From Mycolicibacterium gilvum (GTDB lineage: Bacteria > Actinomycetota > Actinomycetes > Mycobacteriales > Mycobacteriaceae), in NCBI RefSeq assembly GCF_900454025.1, contig NZ_UGQM01000001.1:5642001-5706000 (forward strand): a stretch of 64,000 nt of DNA. Reading direction: 5' to 3'. Below are positions 36,604 through 45,206 of the stretch, piece by piece. The position numbers and the translations under genes are program-made. The notes beneath the pieces were generated by a model. That model was not told where the DNA came from. It worked only from the letters and a program-made list of their open reading frames with translations, and did not search any database. Position 1 is the first letter of the stretch. The number at the start of each line of letters is the position of its first letter.

Positions 36604-37346
36604 CGGCGCCCGTTCCGTCTGCGTGCCCGCTCCGCCAACTCCGCTTCCTCCATCCGTCGTGCCTCCTCGGGCGTCGGCGCACCGCCGCCGAGGCGGCGGG
36701 GTAGCCAGAACGCTCCCGGCGGTTGCCCGTAATCGTCCTGCACCTCGTGCAGCAACCTGGTCATCTCCGCACGCAGCACCGCGCCGGCATCAGCTGCGGC
36801 CGCCGCCGGTTCCAGCGGCGCCCCGACCGATACCGTGACCGGAAACCTCCTGCGGCCCAGCGCTCTCGGGTGATCCTTGGTCCACACGCGATGGGCTCCC
36901 CACACGATCAGCGGCACGATCGGCACCCGGGCCTCGACGGCCATGCGCACCGCACCGGACTTGAACTCCTTGAGCTCGAAGCTGCGGCTGATCGTCGCCT
37001 CGGGATACACCCCGACGATCTCGCCCCGCAGCAGAGACTGCACCGCGGCGGCGTACGCGCCCGCACCCGCCTGCCGGTCCACCGGGATGGTGCCGGTGTG
37101 CTCGATCAGCCACCCGAGGACCGGCACGTCCTGCATCTCCGCCTTGATCATGAACCGCATGCGCCGGCCCCGCCGCTTGGCCGCCAGCGCCGCCGGTAGG
37201 AAGTCGACATACCCGGTGTGGTTGATCGCGATCACCGCGCCGCCGGTGGCCGGCAGGTTCTCCAGCCCCCGGAAGGTGATCTCGGTACCGGTGGCGCGCA
37301 CGAGGGCCTCGGCCGTGATCTCCAGTGTGCGGAAGACCGGCTCCAT
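36600..37346 (-). CDS. 1-acyl-sn-glycerol-3-phosphate acyltransferase (PlsC family), first copy
   Basis: Predicted membrane-associated acyltransferase making phosphatidic acid. The start ATG 37346 (MEPVFRTLEIT) gives 248 residues. The catalytic HX4D motif is NHTGYVDF, the glycerol-phosphate block is VGVYPEATISR, and the PIVPLIVWGAHRVWTK block follows. The C-terminus is charged. It is a paralogue of the next gene (shared GGAVIAINHT, FELKEFKSGA) and lies 5 nt after it, so the pair arose by tandem duplication. M. tuberculosis has three such genes here (Rv3814c-Rv3816c). Confidence 0.92.
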   Translation of the reverse strand: MEPVFRTLEITAEALVRATGTEITFRGLENLPATGGAVIAINHTGYVDFLPAALAAKRRGRRMRFMIKAEMQDVPVLGWLIEHTGTIPVDRQAGAGAYAAAVQSLLRGEIVGVYPEATISRSFELKEFKSGAVRMAVEARVPIVPLIVWGAHRVWTKDHPRALGRRRFPVTVSVGAPLEPAAAAADAGAVLRAEMTRLLHEVQDDYGQPPGAFWLPRRLGGGAPTPEEARRMEEAELAERARRRNGRR

Positions 37347-37351
37347 CGGAC

Positions 37352-38140
37352 TTAATCCGGTGCCTCGGCGTTCCCGGTGTCGATCCCCGGTGTCGCGGAA
37401 CGTCGGGCGGCTTTCTGCGCCGCCTCCTCCGCGTCCATCCGGTTGGCCTCCGCCAGCGTCGGCGCGCCGCCACCCATCCGGTGCGGCACCCAGAACTCGC
37501 CGGGCGGGTGGGGTCCGTAGGCGTCCTGCACCTGCGCGAGCAGGTGCTGCATCCGCGAGTGCAGCAGGGTGGTGAGCTCGGCGGCGGGCAGCGTCGGCTC
37601 GATCGGCGTGCCCACCGCGATGTGGATCGGCACCTTGGGCCGCTTCATGTTCTTCGGATGGCCCTTGGTCCAGATCCGCTGCGCACCCCACACGATGTGC
37701 GGCACGATCGGCACGTTCGCCGCGATCGCCATCCGTGCGGCGCCGGATTTGAACTCCTTGATCTCGAAGCTCCGGCTGATCGTCGCCTCCGGATAGACGC
37801 CGACGAACTCGCCGGCGGCCAGCCGGCGGCAGGCTTCGTCGAACGACGCCGCCCCGCTGTCCCGGTCGACCGGGATGTGCTTCATACCCCGCATCAGCGG
37901 GCCGCTGATCTTGTTGTCGAAGACTTCCTTCTTCGCCATGAACCGGACCTTGCGGCCCAGGTGCTGCCGGTAGGCGGGCAGCCCGGCGAACGTGAAGTCG
38001 AAGTAGCTGGTGTGGTTGATCGCGATGACGGCCCCGCCGGTGCGAGGCAGATTCTCGATCCCCGTCACGGTGAACTTCAGGCCCTGAATCCGCCAGACCA
38101 GCCGGGCCAGCTGGATCGCGGTGCCGTATACCGGTTCCAC
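37352..38140 (-). CDS. 1-acyl-sn-glycerol-3-phosphate acyltransferase (PlsC family), second copy
   Basis: Paralogue of the neighbouring acyltransferase, 262 residues from GTG 38140 (VEPVYGTAIQLARLVW). It has HX4D in NHTSYFDF, VGVYPEATISRSFEIKEFKSGA and VPHIVWGAQRIWTK. TACGCT sits 7 nt before the GTG, fitting a leaderless start for this operon. A reading to 38326 would run into the divergent gene's promoter and is unlikely. First gene of the acyltransferase-acyltransferase-HAD-LuxR run. Confidence 0.92.
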   Translation of the reverse strand: MEPVYGTAIQLARLVWRIQGLKFTVTGIENLPRTGGAVIAINHTSYFDFTFAGLPAYRQHLGRKVRFMAKKEVFDNKISGPLMRGMKHIPVDRDSGAASFDEACRRLAAGEFVGVYPEATISRSFEIKEFKSGAARMAIAANVPIVPHIVWGAQRIWTKGHPKNMKRPKVPIHIAVGTPIEPTLPAAELTTLLHSRMQHLLAQVQDAYGPHPPGEFWVPHRMGGGAPTLAEANRMDAEEAAQKAARRSATPGIDTGNAEAPD

Positions 38141-38147
38141 AGGCGCA

Positions 38148-38153
38148 AGCGTA
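38148..38153 (-). promoter_or_regulatory. Candidate -10 for the acyltransferase operon (TACGCT, 7 nt before GTG)
   Basis: Minus-strand TACGCT-N7-GTG, the leaderless layout, inside the 106-nt divergent gap. Inferred from spacing. Confidence 0.35.
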
Positions 38154-38246
38154 GTGCGCCGCCGCGCGCGCCCTGCAGCGCTGCCCCGTCCCGCTAAACT
38201 GCTCTGCGGGTCCGCAGTCACCGCAGCGGGCCCGGAAGGGACATCT

Positions 38247-39812
38247 GTGCAGGTCACGAGCGTCGGCCATGCCGGCTTCCGCATCGACACCAAGGCCGGC
38301 AGCATTCTGTGCGACCCGTGGGTCAACCCCGCCTACTTCGCGTCGTGGTTCCCGTTCCCCGACAACACCGGCCTCGATTGGTCTGCACTCGGCGCCGTGG
38401 ACTACCTCTACGTGTCGCACCTGCACAAGGACCACTTCGACCCGAAGAACCTCGCCGAGCACGTCAACAAGGATGCGGTCGTGCTGCTGCCGGACTTCCC
38501 GGTGCCCGACCTGCGCCGCGAACTGGAGAAGCTGGGTTTCCACACGTTCTTCGAGACCACCGACTCGGTCAAGCACCGCGTCAGCGGACCGAAGGGCGAC
38601 CTCGATGTGATGATCATCGCGCTGCGCGCCCCGGCCGACGGCCCGATCGGCGACTCCGGCCTGGTGGTGTCGGACGGTGTCACGACCGCGTTCAACATGA
38701 ACGACGCCAGGCCGGTCGATCTGGACATGGTGCACGCCGACTTCGGCCAGATCGACGTCCACATGCTGCAGTACTCGGGCGCGATCTGGTACCCGATGGT
38801 CTACGACATGCCCGCCCGCGCCAAGCAAGCGTTCGGCACCCAGAAGCGGCAGCGCCAGATGGACCGCTGCCGGCAGTACATCGCGCAGGTCGGTGCGACG
38901 TGGGTGATCCCGTCAGCCGGTCCGCCCTGCTTCCTCGACCCCGAGTTGCGGGATCTGAACGACGACCACGGCGACCCGGCGAACATCTTCCCCGACCAGG
39001 TCGTGTTCCTCGACCAGATGCGCAGCCACGGACACGACGGCGGACTGCTGATGATCCCCGGGTCGACCGCGGATTTCACCGGCTCCCAACTGCTTTCGCT
39101 GAAGCATCCGATTCCCGACGACGACGTGATGGCGATCTTCACCACGGGCAAGGCGGACTACATCGCCGACTTCGCCGAGCGGATGGCTCCCGTGCTCGCC
39201 GCCGAGAAGGCGTCGTGGGCACCTGCCGAGGGCGAGCCCCTGCTCGAGCCGCTGCGCGAGCTCTTCGAGCCGATCATGCTGCAGTCCGACCAGATCTGCG
39301 ACGGCATCGGATACCCGGTCGAACTGCGGCTCGGGGACGGCGACCGTCAAGAAGTCGTGGTGCTGGACTTCCCCAAACGTGCTGTGCGGGAAGCGATTCC
39401 CGATGAGAAGTTCCGCTACGGCTTCGCCATCGCGCCCGAACTGGTGCGCACCGTGCTGCGCGACGGAGAACCCGACTGGGTGAACACCATCTTCCTGTCC
39501 ACCCGGTTCAGGGCCTGGCGGGTCGGCGGCTACAACGAATACCTCTACACCTTCTTCAAATGCCTCACCGACGAGCGCATCGCCTACGCCGACGGCTGGT
39601 TCGCCGAGGCCCACGACGACACCGCGTCGATCACGCTGGAGGGCTGGGAGATTCAGCGACGGTGCCCGCACCTGAAGGCCGACCTGTCCAAGTTCGGGGT
39701 CATCGAGGGCACCACGTTGACCTGCAACCTGCACGGCTGGCAGTGGAACCTGACCAACGGCCGCTGCCTGACCACCAAGGGCCACGAGTTGCGCTCGACG
39801 AAGCTGGGTTGA
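38247..39812 (+). CDS. Metallo-beta-lactamase-fold plus Rieske 2Fe-2S protein (Rv3818-like)
   Basis: A 521-residue fusion. The N-terminal part is an MBL-fold hydrolase with the metal motif HLHKDHFD (HxHxDH) near residue 55. The C-terminal 60 residues are a Rieske domain with ligands C-P-H and C-N-L-H (RRCPHL, LTCNLHGWQWN). The same MBL-Rieske combination occurs in CMP-N-acetylneuraminate hydroxylase-like proteins, but no substrate is known for the mycobacterial ones. The start GTG 38247 has GGAAGGG 6 nt upstream. The next gene begins 4 nt after its stop. Confidence 0.9.
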   Translation: MQVTSVGHAGFRIDTKAGSILCDPWVNPAYFASWFPFPDNTGLDWSALGAVDYLYVSHLHKDHFDPKNLAEHVNKDAVVLLPDFPVPDLRRELEKLGFHTFFETTDSVKHRVSGPKGDLDVMIIALRAPADGPIGDSGLVVSDGVTTAFNMNDARPVDLDMVHADFGQIDVHMLQYSGAIWYPMVYDMPARAKQAFGTQKRQRQMDRCRQYIAQVGATWVIPSAGPPCFLDPELRDLNDDHGDPANIFPDQVVFLDQMRSHGHDGGLLMIPGSTADFTGSQLLSLKHPIPDDDVMAIFTTGKADYIADFAERMAPVLAAEKASWAPAEGEPLLEPLRELFEPIMLQSDQICDGIGYPVELRLGDGDRQEVVVLDFPKRAVREAIPDEKFRYGFAIAPELVRTVLRDGEPDWVNTIFLSTRFRAWRVGGYNEYLYTFFKCLTDERIAYADGWFAEAHDDTASITLEGWEIQRRCPHLKADLSKFGVIEGTTLTCNLHGWQWNLTNGRCLTTKGHELRSTKLG

Positions 39813-39816
39813 GGCG

Positions 39817-40167
39817 ATGACCCAGACTTCGCGGAACGACGACCGCTACTACGACGACGGCCTGATCCAGCTGGATCAGGAGGCACTGACGTTGCGTCGC
39901 TACCACTTTCCGTCGGGCACCTCGAAGATCATCCCGCTGCGCGACATCCGCAGCTACGAATCGTCGCCGCTCGGACTGTTCGTCCAGCGGTTCCGGCTGT
40001 GGGGCAGTTCGGATCTGCGCCGCTGGCTGCCGCTCGACATCCACCGGCCGACGAAGTCGACCCTGGTGACCCTCGACGTCGGCACCTCGCCGCACCCGGC
40101 GTGCACACCGGCGCGGCCCGCGGAGTTTCTGGAACTGCTCGAAGACTTTTTGTCGGCGCGCCGCTGA
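39817..40167 (+). CDS. Conserved small protein of unknown function (Rv3819-like)
   Basis: 116 residues, no signal peptide or membrane helix. The pattern DQEALTLRRYHFPSGTSKIIPLRDIRSYE with alternating strands and a final helix suggests a small PH-like beta fold, but this is a guess from pattern. Its ATG is 4 nt after the MBL-Rieske stop and uses a GAGG overlapping that stop, so the two are an operon. It ends directly against the convergent serS stop (TGA then CTA). Confidence 0.8.
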   Translation: MTQTSRNDDRYYDDGLIQLDQEALTLRRYHFPSGTSKIIPLRDIRSYESSPLGLFVQRFRLWGSSDLRRWLPLDIHRPTKSTLVTLDVGTSPHPACTPARPAEFLELLEDFLSARR

Positions 40168-41427
40168 CTACTTCTTGGGTCTGAGCACGTCCGTGCCGAC
40201 GTGGGGCACCAGCGCCTCGGGGATCCGCACGCTGCCGTCGGGCTGCTGATGGTTCTCCAGGATCGCGACCAGCCAGCGCGTGGTGGCCAGCGTCCCGTTC
40301 AGCGTCGCCGCGGTCTGGGGCCTGCCGTTCTCATCGCGGTAGCGCACGGCCAGCCGCCGCGCCTGGAACGTGGTGCAGTTCGACGTCGAGGTCAGCTCGC
40401 GGTAGGTCTGCTGCGTCGGCACCCACGCCTCGCAGTCGTACTTGCGTGCCGCCGACGACCCCAGATCCCCCGCGGCGATGTCGATCACCCGGTAGGGCAC
40501 CTCGATGGCCGCCAGCAACTGACGCTGCCAGCCGAGCAGTCGATCGTGCTCGGCCTCGGCCTCTTCGGGCCGGCAGTAGACGAAGCCCTCGACCTTGTCG
40601 AACTGGTGCACCCGGATGATGCCGCGGGTGTCCTTGCCGTAGCTACCCGCCTCGCGCCGGAAGCACGACGACCAGCCGGCGTACCTCAGCGGGCCACCCG
40701 ACAGGTCGAGGATCTCGTCGGAGTGGTAGCCGGCCAGCGGCACCTCCGACGTCCCGACCAGATACAGATCGTCCTCGGCGAGGTGGTAGATCTCGTCGGC
40801 GTGTGCGCCCAGGAACCCGGTGCCGCGCATGATCTCCGGCCGGACCAGCACCGGCGGGATCATCAGTGTGAAGCCGTTCTCGGTGGCGGTGCGCACCGCC
40901 AGCTGGAACAGACCGAGCTGCAGCAGCGCGCCGAACCCGGTGAGGAAGTAGAAGCGCGACCCCGACACCTTGGCCCCGCGCTCCATGTCGATCAACCCCA
41001 GTGCCTCGCCGAGCTCGAGATGGTCCTTGGCGTCGGGGATGACCCGTGGTTCACCGACGGTGTCGAGCACCACGAAATCGTCCTCACCGCCGGCGGGCAC
41101 CCCGTCGATGATCACGTTCGAGATCGCCATGTGCGCCGCGGTGTAGGCGGCCTCGGCGGCCGCCTGGTCGGCCTCGGCGGCCTTGACCTTCTCGGAGAGC
41201 TCCTTCGCGGCGGCCAGCAGCGCGGGCCGTTCGTCGGGCGACGCCTTGCCGATCGCCTTGCTGGCCGACTTCTGTTCCGCGCGCAGATTGTCGGCGGCCG
41301 AGATCGCGGCACGCCGGGCGGAGTCGGCCTCGGCGAGCGCGTCGACCAGACCGGGATCCTCGCCCCTGGCCTGTTGTGATGCGCGGACGGCGTCGGGGTT
41401 TTCTCGCAGCACCTTCGGGTCGATCAC
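40168..41427 (-). CDS. serS: Seryl-tRNA synthetase
   Basis: Charges tRNA-Ser (and tRNA-Sec if present). GTG 41427 ([18 protein letters not shown]) gives 419 residues, the family length. It has the N-terminal coiled-coil arm that grips the tRNA long variable arm (about 30-100), then class II motifs: motif 2 [21 protein letters not shown] and motif 3 in [17 protein letters not shown], with the serine-binding TSEVPL and [13 protein letters not shown]. Upstream TAGGGT lies 7 nt before the GTG and no Shine-Dalgarno is seen, so the mRNA is probably leaderless. Longer readings to 41820 run antisense to the next gene. Confidence 0.97.
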   Translation of the reverse strand: MIDPKVLRENPDAVRASQQARGEDPGLVDALAEADSARRAAISAADNLRAEQKSASKAIGKASPDERPALLAAAKELSEKVKAAEADQAAAEAAYTAAHMAISNVIIDGVPAGGEDDFVVLDTVGEPRVIPDAKDHLELGEALGLIDMERGAKVSGSRFYFLTGFGALLQLGLFQLAVRTATENGFTLMIPPVLVRPEIMRGTGFLGAHADEIYHLAEDDLYLVGTSEVPLAGYHSDEILDLSGGPLRYAGWSSCFRREAGSYGKDTRGIIRVHQFDKVEGFVYCRPEEAEAEHDRLLGWQRQLLAAIEVPYRVIDIAAGDLGSSAARKYDCEAWVPTQQTYRELTSTSNCTTFQARRLAVRYRDENGRPQTAATLNGTLATTRWLVAILENHQQPDGSVRIPEALVPHVGTDVLRPKK

Positions 41428-41434
41428 CGGGCCA

Positions 41435-41440
41435 ACCCTA
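41435..41440 (-). promoter_or_regulatory. Candidate -10 for serS (TAGGGT, 7 nt before GTG)
   Basis: Leaderless layout in the 88-nt divergent gap. The opposite gene has CACAAT at 41503-41508, 7 nt before ATG 41516, a weaker candidate. Confidence 0.4.
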
Positions 41441-41515
41441 CGGGGTCGGCCGCCCTGCCTGCACATTCGCTGAGGTACCGGCACAGCACCCGACACGCCT
41501 GTCACAATGGTGCGG

Positions 41516-42883
41516 ATGTCTGAGTCATCCGGTTCCTGGTGGAGGAGCCTGCACGCTGCGTCGACACGGCGCGCTCTGCTGCTGACCGCGCTCGGCGGGC
41601 TGCTGATCGCCGGCGTGATCACCGCGCTCCCCGACACCGACCCGACCGGCGGACTGACCGCGAACTCCATCTCCCTCGGACCGCGCGGCAACGACACCTT
41701 CGACCACGCCAAGAGCGGTGACTGCCTCACCTGGCCGGACCGCACGCCCGACGCCGCCGAGATCGTCGACTGCGCCGGTGAGCACCGGTTCGAGGTCGCC
41801 GAGTCGGTGGACATGGGCACCTTCCCCGGAAGCGAGTACGGACCCGACGCGGCGCCGCCGTCAGCGGCCCGGATCCAGCAGATCAGCCAGGAGCAGTGCT
41901 CGGCGGCGGTGAAGCGCTACCTGGGCGCGCGGTTCGACCCCAACAGCCGGTTCAGCGTCAGCATGCTGTGGTCCGGCGACAAGGCCTGGCGCCAGTCCGG
42001 CGAGCGCAGGATGCTGTGCGGACTGCAGCTGCCCGGCCCGAACAACCAGCAGCTCGCGTTCACCGGACGGGTCGCCGACGTCGACCAGTCCAAGGTCTGG
42101 CCGGTCGGCACGTGTCTGGGCATCGACCCGGCGACCAACCAGCCGACCGACATCCCCGTCGACTGCGCCGCCCCGCACGCGATGGAGGTGACCGGCGCGG
42201 TCAACCTGGCCGCGAAGTTCCCGGCCGCGCTGCCCCCGGAGCCCGAGCAGGACACGTTCATCAAGGACGAGTGCACGAAGATGACCGACGCCTACCTGGC
42301 GCCGATCGAGCTGCGAGAGACGACGCTGACGCTGGTGTACAGCACGGTGTCGTTGCCGAGCTGGGCCGCGGGCAGCCGCCAGGTGTCGTGCAGCATCGGG
42401 GCGACCCTCGGCAACGGCGGCTGGTCGACGCTGCTCAACAGCGCCAAGGGTCCGCTGATGATCAACGGACAGCCGCCCGTCCCGCCGCCGGACATCCCGG
42501 AGGAACGGCTGTCGCTGCCGCCCATCCCGGTGCCCGACTCGTCGTCGGGCAGCTCCAGCTCGTCGAGTTCGTCGGGGTCCTCCAGCTCGTCGGGGTCCTC
42601 GGACTCGTCGGGGTCCTCGGACTCGTCGGGATCCTCGGACTCGTCGTCGGGCAGCAGCCAGAGCGAGGACCAGACGGTCCACGGGCCGCAAGCCCCTGCG
42701 CCCGCGCCGACCGAGCAGCCGCCGGTCAATCCGGCGCCGCCGCCCCCGGCCGCGCCGCCCGCCGACCAGCTGCCGCCACCGGGCCCCCTGCTTCTGCCGC
42801 CGCCCCCGCCGCCGCCCGCTCCCGTGGCCGGGCCCCCGGCCGAGCCGCTGCCGCCCGGACCTCCGCCTCCACCGGGGGTGTAG
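41516..42883 (+). CDS. Septum-formation-family membrane protein with Ser-rich and Pro-rich tail (Rv3835-like)
   Basis: 455 residues from ATG 41516 (458 from ATG 41507). A short cytoplasmic N-terminus and one transmembrane helix ([17 protein letters not shown]) precede an extracellular Cys-containing domain with two similar halves: GDCLTW...[11 protein letters not shown] and GTCLGI...[11 protein letters not shown]. Both match the Septum_form domain. From residue about 340 a Ser/Gly/Asp tract and then a Pro-rich tail follow. The family name comes from a domain model; the cellular role is not established. I prefer ATG 41516 because CACAAT lies 7 nt before it. Confidence 0.85.
   Translation: MSESSGSWWRSLHAASTRRALLLTALGGLLIAGVITALPDTDPTGGLTANSISLGPRGNDTFDHAKSGDCLTWPDRTPDAAEIVDCAGEHRFEVAESVDMGTFPGSEYGPDAAPPSAARIQQISQEQCSAAVKRYLGARFDPNSRFSVSMLWSGDKAWRQSGERRMLCGLQLPGPNNQQLAFTGRVADVDQSKVWPVGTCLGIDPATNQPTDIPVDCAAPHAMEVTGAVNLAAKFPAALPPEPEQDTFIKDECTKMTDAYLAPIELRETTLTLVYSTVSLPSWAAGSRQVSCSIGATLGNGGWSTLLNSAKGPLMINGQPPVPPPDIPEERLSLPPIPVPDSSSGSSSSSSSSGSSSSSGSSDSSGSSDSSGSSDSSSGSSQSEDQTVHGPQAPAPAPTEQPPVNPAPPPPAAPPADQLPPPGPLLLPPPPPPPAPVAGPPAEPLPPGPPPPPGV
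42569..42640 (+). repeat. Four tandem 18-bp units encoding SSGSSD-type repeats
   Basis: Units at 42569-42586, 42587-42604, 42605-42622 and 42623-42640 follow TCGTCGGGGTCCTCGGAC. The middle two are identical, the last has one change, and the first differs at its 3' end. A likely site of length variation by slippage. Confidence 0.9.
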
Positions 42884-42887
42884 CCGC

Positions 42888-43238
42888 GTGCCCGTGCGGA
42901 TGAGCCCGCACCGGTTCGAGGAGTTGGTCGGTGACGCCCTGGACCTGATCCCGGCAGGGCTGGCCAAGGCGATCGACAACGTCGTGATCCTGGTCGCGGA
43001 CCGCCATGAGGAGGAGCCCGACCTGCTGGGCCTCTACGAGGGCGTCGCGCTGACCGAACGGGACTCCTGGTACGCCGGGTCGCTGCCGGACACCATCACC
43101 ATCTACCGCGAGGCGCTGCTCGACATGTGCGGGGACGAGCAGGAGGTCGTCGACGAGGTCGCCGTCACCGTCATCCACGAGATCGCCCACCACTTCGGCA
43201 TCGACGACGAGCGCCTGCACGAACTCGGGTGGGGCTGA
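42888..43238 (+). CDS. Zincin-like metallopeptidase family protein (Rv3836-like)
   Basis: 116 residues. The signature HEIAHHFGIDDERLHELG matches HExxHxxGxxD of the minimal zincin family: two His and a later Asp as zinc ligands and a Glu as base. The N-terminal part (RFEELVGDALDLIPAGL) is also typical of this family. No secretion signal. Substrate unknown. The GTG at 42888 follows the preceding stop by 4 nt; ATG 42900 is an alternative start. Confidence 0.88.
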   Translation: MPVRMSPHRFEELVGDALDLIPAGLAKAIDNVVILVADRHEEEPDLLGLYEGVALTERDSWYAGSLPDTITIYREALLDMCGDEQEVVDEVAVTVIHEIAHHFGIDDERLHELGWG

Positions 43239-43288
43239 ACGCCGCGCGGCAACCCCGATCCGTCACACCCGGGTGCTATGAACGGCAC

Positions 43289-43489
43289 ATGACCGAACAG
43301 TGCCGCGCCTGCCGTCTCGGGCTGGAGCACTGCCATGGCGCGCTGATCCACCACCCGTTCCACCGCCCGGAGTGCACCGAGGACGACTGCTTCGTCTCTG
43401 CCGCCGACCACGACCTGCACATCGACTGCAGCGCGACCGGATGCCTCTGCGAGGACGTCGCGTCGCGGTCAACCCATCGGGTCGGCTGA
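43289..43489 (+). CDS. Small Cys/His-rich protein, possible metal binder
   Basis: 66 residues from ATG 43289 with eight cysteines and several histidines: CRACRLGLEHCHG, HHPFHRPECTEDDC, DCSATGCLC. The spacing (CxxC, CxH, later CxxxxC and CxC) suggests a zinc or other metal site. It is not part of the zincin frame. Its last 21 nt overlap the convergent phosphatase gene. The composition argues against a chance ORF; I cannot name a characterised family. Confidence 0.65.
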   Translation: MTEQCRACRLGLEHCHGALIHHPFHRPECTEDDCFVSAADHDLHIDCSATGCLCEDVASRSTHRVG

Positions 43490-44170
43490 CCGCGGCGCAT
43501 CGCCTGCGGTCGTGGTGACCGGCGCGTCGCCGACGAACGGCGGGGTCAGCTTGCCCCACTGCACACAGCTCCAGCGTCCGTCGGTGATCGGCGCCAGCAC
43601 CACCGATTCGGTGTTGGCGAGGTGGTGGTCGACGGCGAACCGGCTGTCGACACCGGCCAGTAAGGCCGAGACGAGCCTGATCGCGGCGCCGTGGCTGACC
43701 ACGACGATGTCGCCGTGCCACGTCTCGTCGTCGAGGTAGCGCATCCGCAGCTGATCCAGCACCGGCACGTACCGGTCCAGCACCTGCTGAGCGGTCTCGC
43801 CACCGGGCAGCGCGACGTCGAGTTCCCCACCGTGCCAGCGCCGATAGACGGCGTTGAACTCGTCGTGGGCGGCCTCGTCGGTGCGGTCCTCCAACTCCCC
43901 CACCTGAACCTCGTGGAGTCCCTCGAATGCCATGGCGCCGGCGCTCAGCGCGCCGCCGAACTCCGCGGCGATGTGGCCGGCCGTCTGCACCGCCCGCGTC
44001 GCGATCGAGTGGGTGACGATCGCCGCCGGCCGGGCCAGCGTCCGCGCGAACGTCCGCGCCTGATCACGGCCCAGGTCGGTCAACTCGGCGCCGGGCGGCC
44101 GGGTGTCGAGGCGCCGTTCCACGTTGGCGTGCGACTGCCCGTGTCGCACGAGCACCAGGCGTCCGGTCAC
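43469..44170 (-). CDS. Histidine phosphatase / phosphoglycerate mutase family protein (Rv3837c-like)
   Basis: 233 residues from GTG 44170. It begins with the phosphohistidine motif VLVRHGQSHAN, has the second catalytic His in VVSHGAAIRL, and the Glu acid in the GLHEVQVGELED block. Such proteins remove phosphates from small molecules; the substrate is not evident. The GTG overlaps the pheA stop by 4 nt (GTGA), so it is co-transcribed with pheA, although no aromatic-pathway role is implied. Confidence 0.92.
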   Translation of the reverse strand: MTGRLVLVRHGQSHANVERRLDTRPPGAELTDLGRDQARTFARTLARPAAIVTHSIATRAVQTAGHIAAEFGGALSAGAMAFEGLHEVQVGELEDRTDEAAHDEFNAVYRRWHGGELDVALPGGETAQQVLDRYVPVLDQLRMRYLDDETWHGDIVVVSHGAAIRLVSALLAGVDSRFAVDHHLANTESVVLAPITDGRWSCVQWGKLTPPFVGDAPVTTTAGDAPRSADPMG

Positions 44171-45096
44171 GGCCTGCCCTCCCGGAGCCGCTGCAGCCAT
44201 GCCGTCGCCTCGTCCAGGGGAGGTGGCGCGGCGCCGCCCGTCTCACCGGTCGGCCACGAACCGAGGTAGCGCACGTCCGCGCAGCGGCGGTGCAGCGCCC
44301 GCAGGGCTTCGGCGACCGCGTCGTCGTCGATGTGGCCGACGAAATCGAGATAGAACCGGTAGGTGCCCAATTCCGTTCGGGTGGGCCGTGATTCGATGCC
44401 GGTGAGGTCGATCCCGCGGATCGCGAGCTCGTTCATCGCCGTCACCAGCGCACCCGGCACGTTGTCCAGTCGCAGGACCACCGACGTCCGGTCCGAACCC
44501 GTGCGCTTCGGCGGTGGCCCCGGACAGCCGACCAGGACGAACCGGGTGCGTGCGTTCGGCTCGTCGACGATCCCCGCGGCGAGCGTGTCCAGCCCGTACC
44601 GCTCGGTGGCCAGCGCGGTGCTGACGGCGGCCTCGGCCCTGCCGTCCGCGACGTCGCGCGCGGCGGCGGCGTTCGAATTCGACGGCACCAGTTCGGCATT
44701 CGGCAGGTTCTCTGACAGCCACCGCTTCACCTGCGCGGCGGCGACCGGGAAGGCCGCGACGGTACGGACGTCCGCGGCGGTGACGCCCGGGCGGACGGCG
44801 ATCGTGAAGGACACGTCGAGGGTGAGCTCGGCGTAGATCTGCAGCGGCACCCCGTCGGCGAGGCTGTCGAGGGTCGGGATCACCGGGCCGTCGATGGAGT
44901 TCTCGATCGGCACGCAGGCGAAGTCCGCATCGCCGGCGCGCACGGCGGCCAGCGCCGCGGGTGTGCTGTCGGTGGCGAGGGGGGTGACGGAGCCGGCGCC
45001 GGACTGAGTCGCCGGGATCAGTCCCTGCGCGTCGAGCGCGCGCAGGGCCGCCTCGGTGAACGTTCCCTCGGGGCCGAGGTAGGCGATGCCGGGCAC
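44167..45096 (-). CDS. pheA: Prephenate dehydratase
   Basis: Converts prephenate to phenylpyruvate for phenylalanine synthesis. Its 309 residues comprise a PDT catalytic domain (IAYLGPEGTFTEAAL, VPIENSIDGPV, and the TRF motif in NARTRFVLVG) followed by an ACT regulatory domain (PGALVTAMNELAIRGIDLTGIESRPTR). The ACT domain implies feedback control by phenylalanine. The GTG start is preceded by TAGGGT-N6, a leaderless layout, 106 nt from the divergent iron-regulated gene. Confidence 0.96.
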   Translation of the reverse strand: MPGIAYLGPEGTFTEAALRALDAQGLIPATQSGAGSVTPLATDSTPAALAAVRAGDADFACVPIENSIDGPVIPTLDSLADGVPLQIYAELTLDVSFTIAVRPGVTAADVRTVAAFPVAAAQVKRWLSENLPNAELVPSNSNAAAARDVADGRAEAAVSTALATERYGLDTLAAGIVDEPNARTRFVLVGCPGPPPKRTGSDRTSVVLRLDNVPGALVTAMNELAIRGIDLTGIESRPTRTELGTYRFYLDFVGHIDDDAVAEALRALHRRCADVRYLGSWPTGETGGAAPPPLDEATAWLQRLREGRP

Positions 45097-45102
45097 CGTT
45101 CC

Positions 45103-45108
45103 ACCCTA
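45103..45108 (-). promoter_or_regulatory. Candidate -10 for pheA (TAGGGT, 6 nt before GTG)
   Basis: Same hexamer and nearly the same spacing as at serS; the leader would be absent. Inferred from spacing. Confidence 0.4.
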
Positions 45109-45169
45109 TCCGCTGGCCCGGTAATCCCGTTCCGCAGCGGGAAGGGGTTGCGCCGTCGTGATGCCGTAG

Positions 45170-45188
45170 TTAAGTTAGGCTCACCTTA
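45170..45188 (+). promoter_or_regulatory. IdeR iron box before the DUF2470 gene
   Basis: TTAAGTTAGGCTCACCTTA matches the IdeR consensus (TTAGGTTAGSCTAACCTAA) at 16 of 19 positions. It lies 18 nt before the start, where bound Fe-IdeR would block transcription. The M. tuberculosis orthologue Rv3839 is a known IdeR-regulated gene. Confidence 0.88.
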
Positions 45189-45206
45189 CCAACGAAAGGC
45201 GGCGTG

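Noticed and set aside
42569..42640. 18-bp repeats as a CRISPR or regulatory array
   Set aside because: They are in-frame codon repeats within the septum-family gene with no unique spacers.
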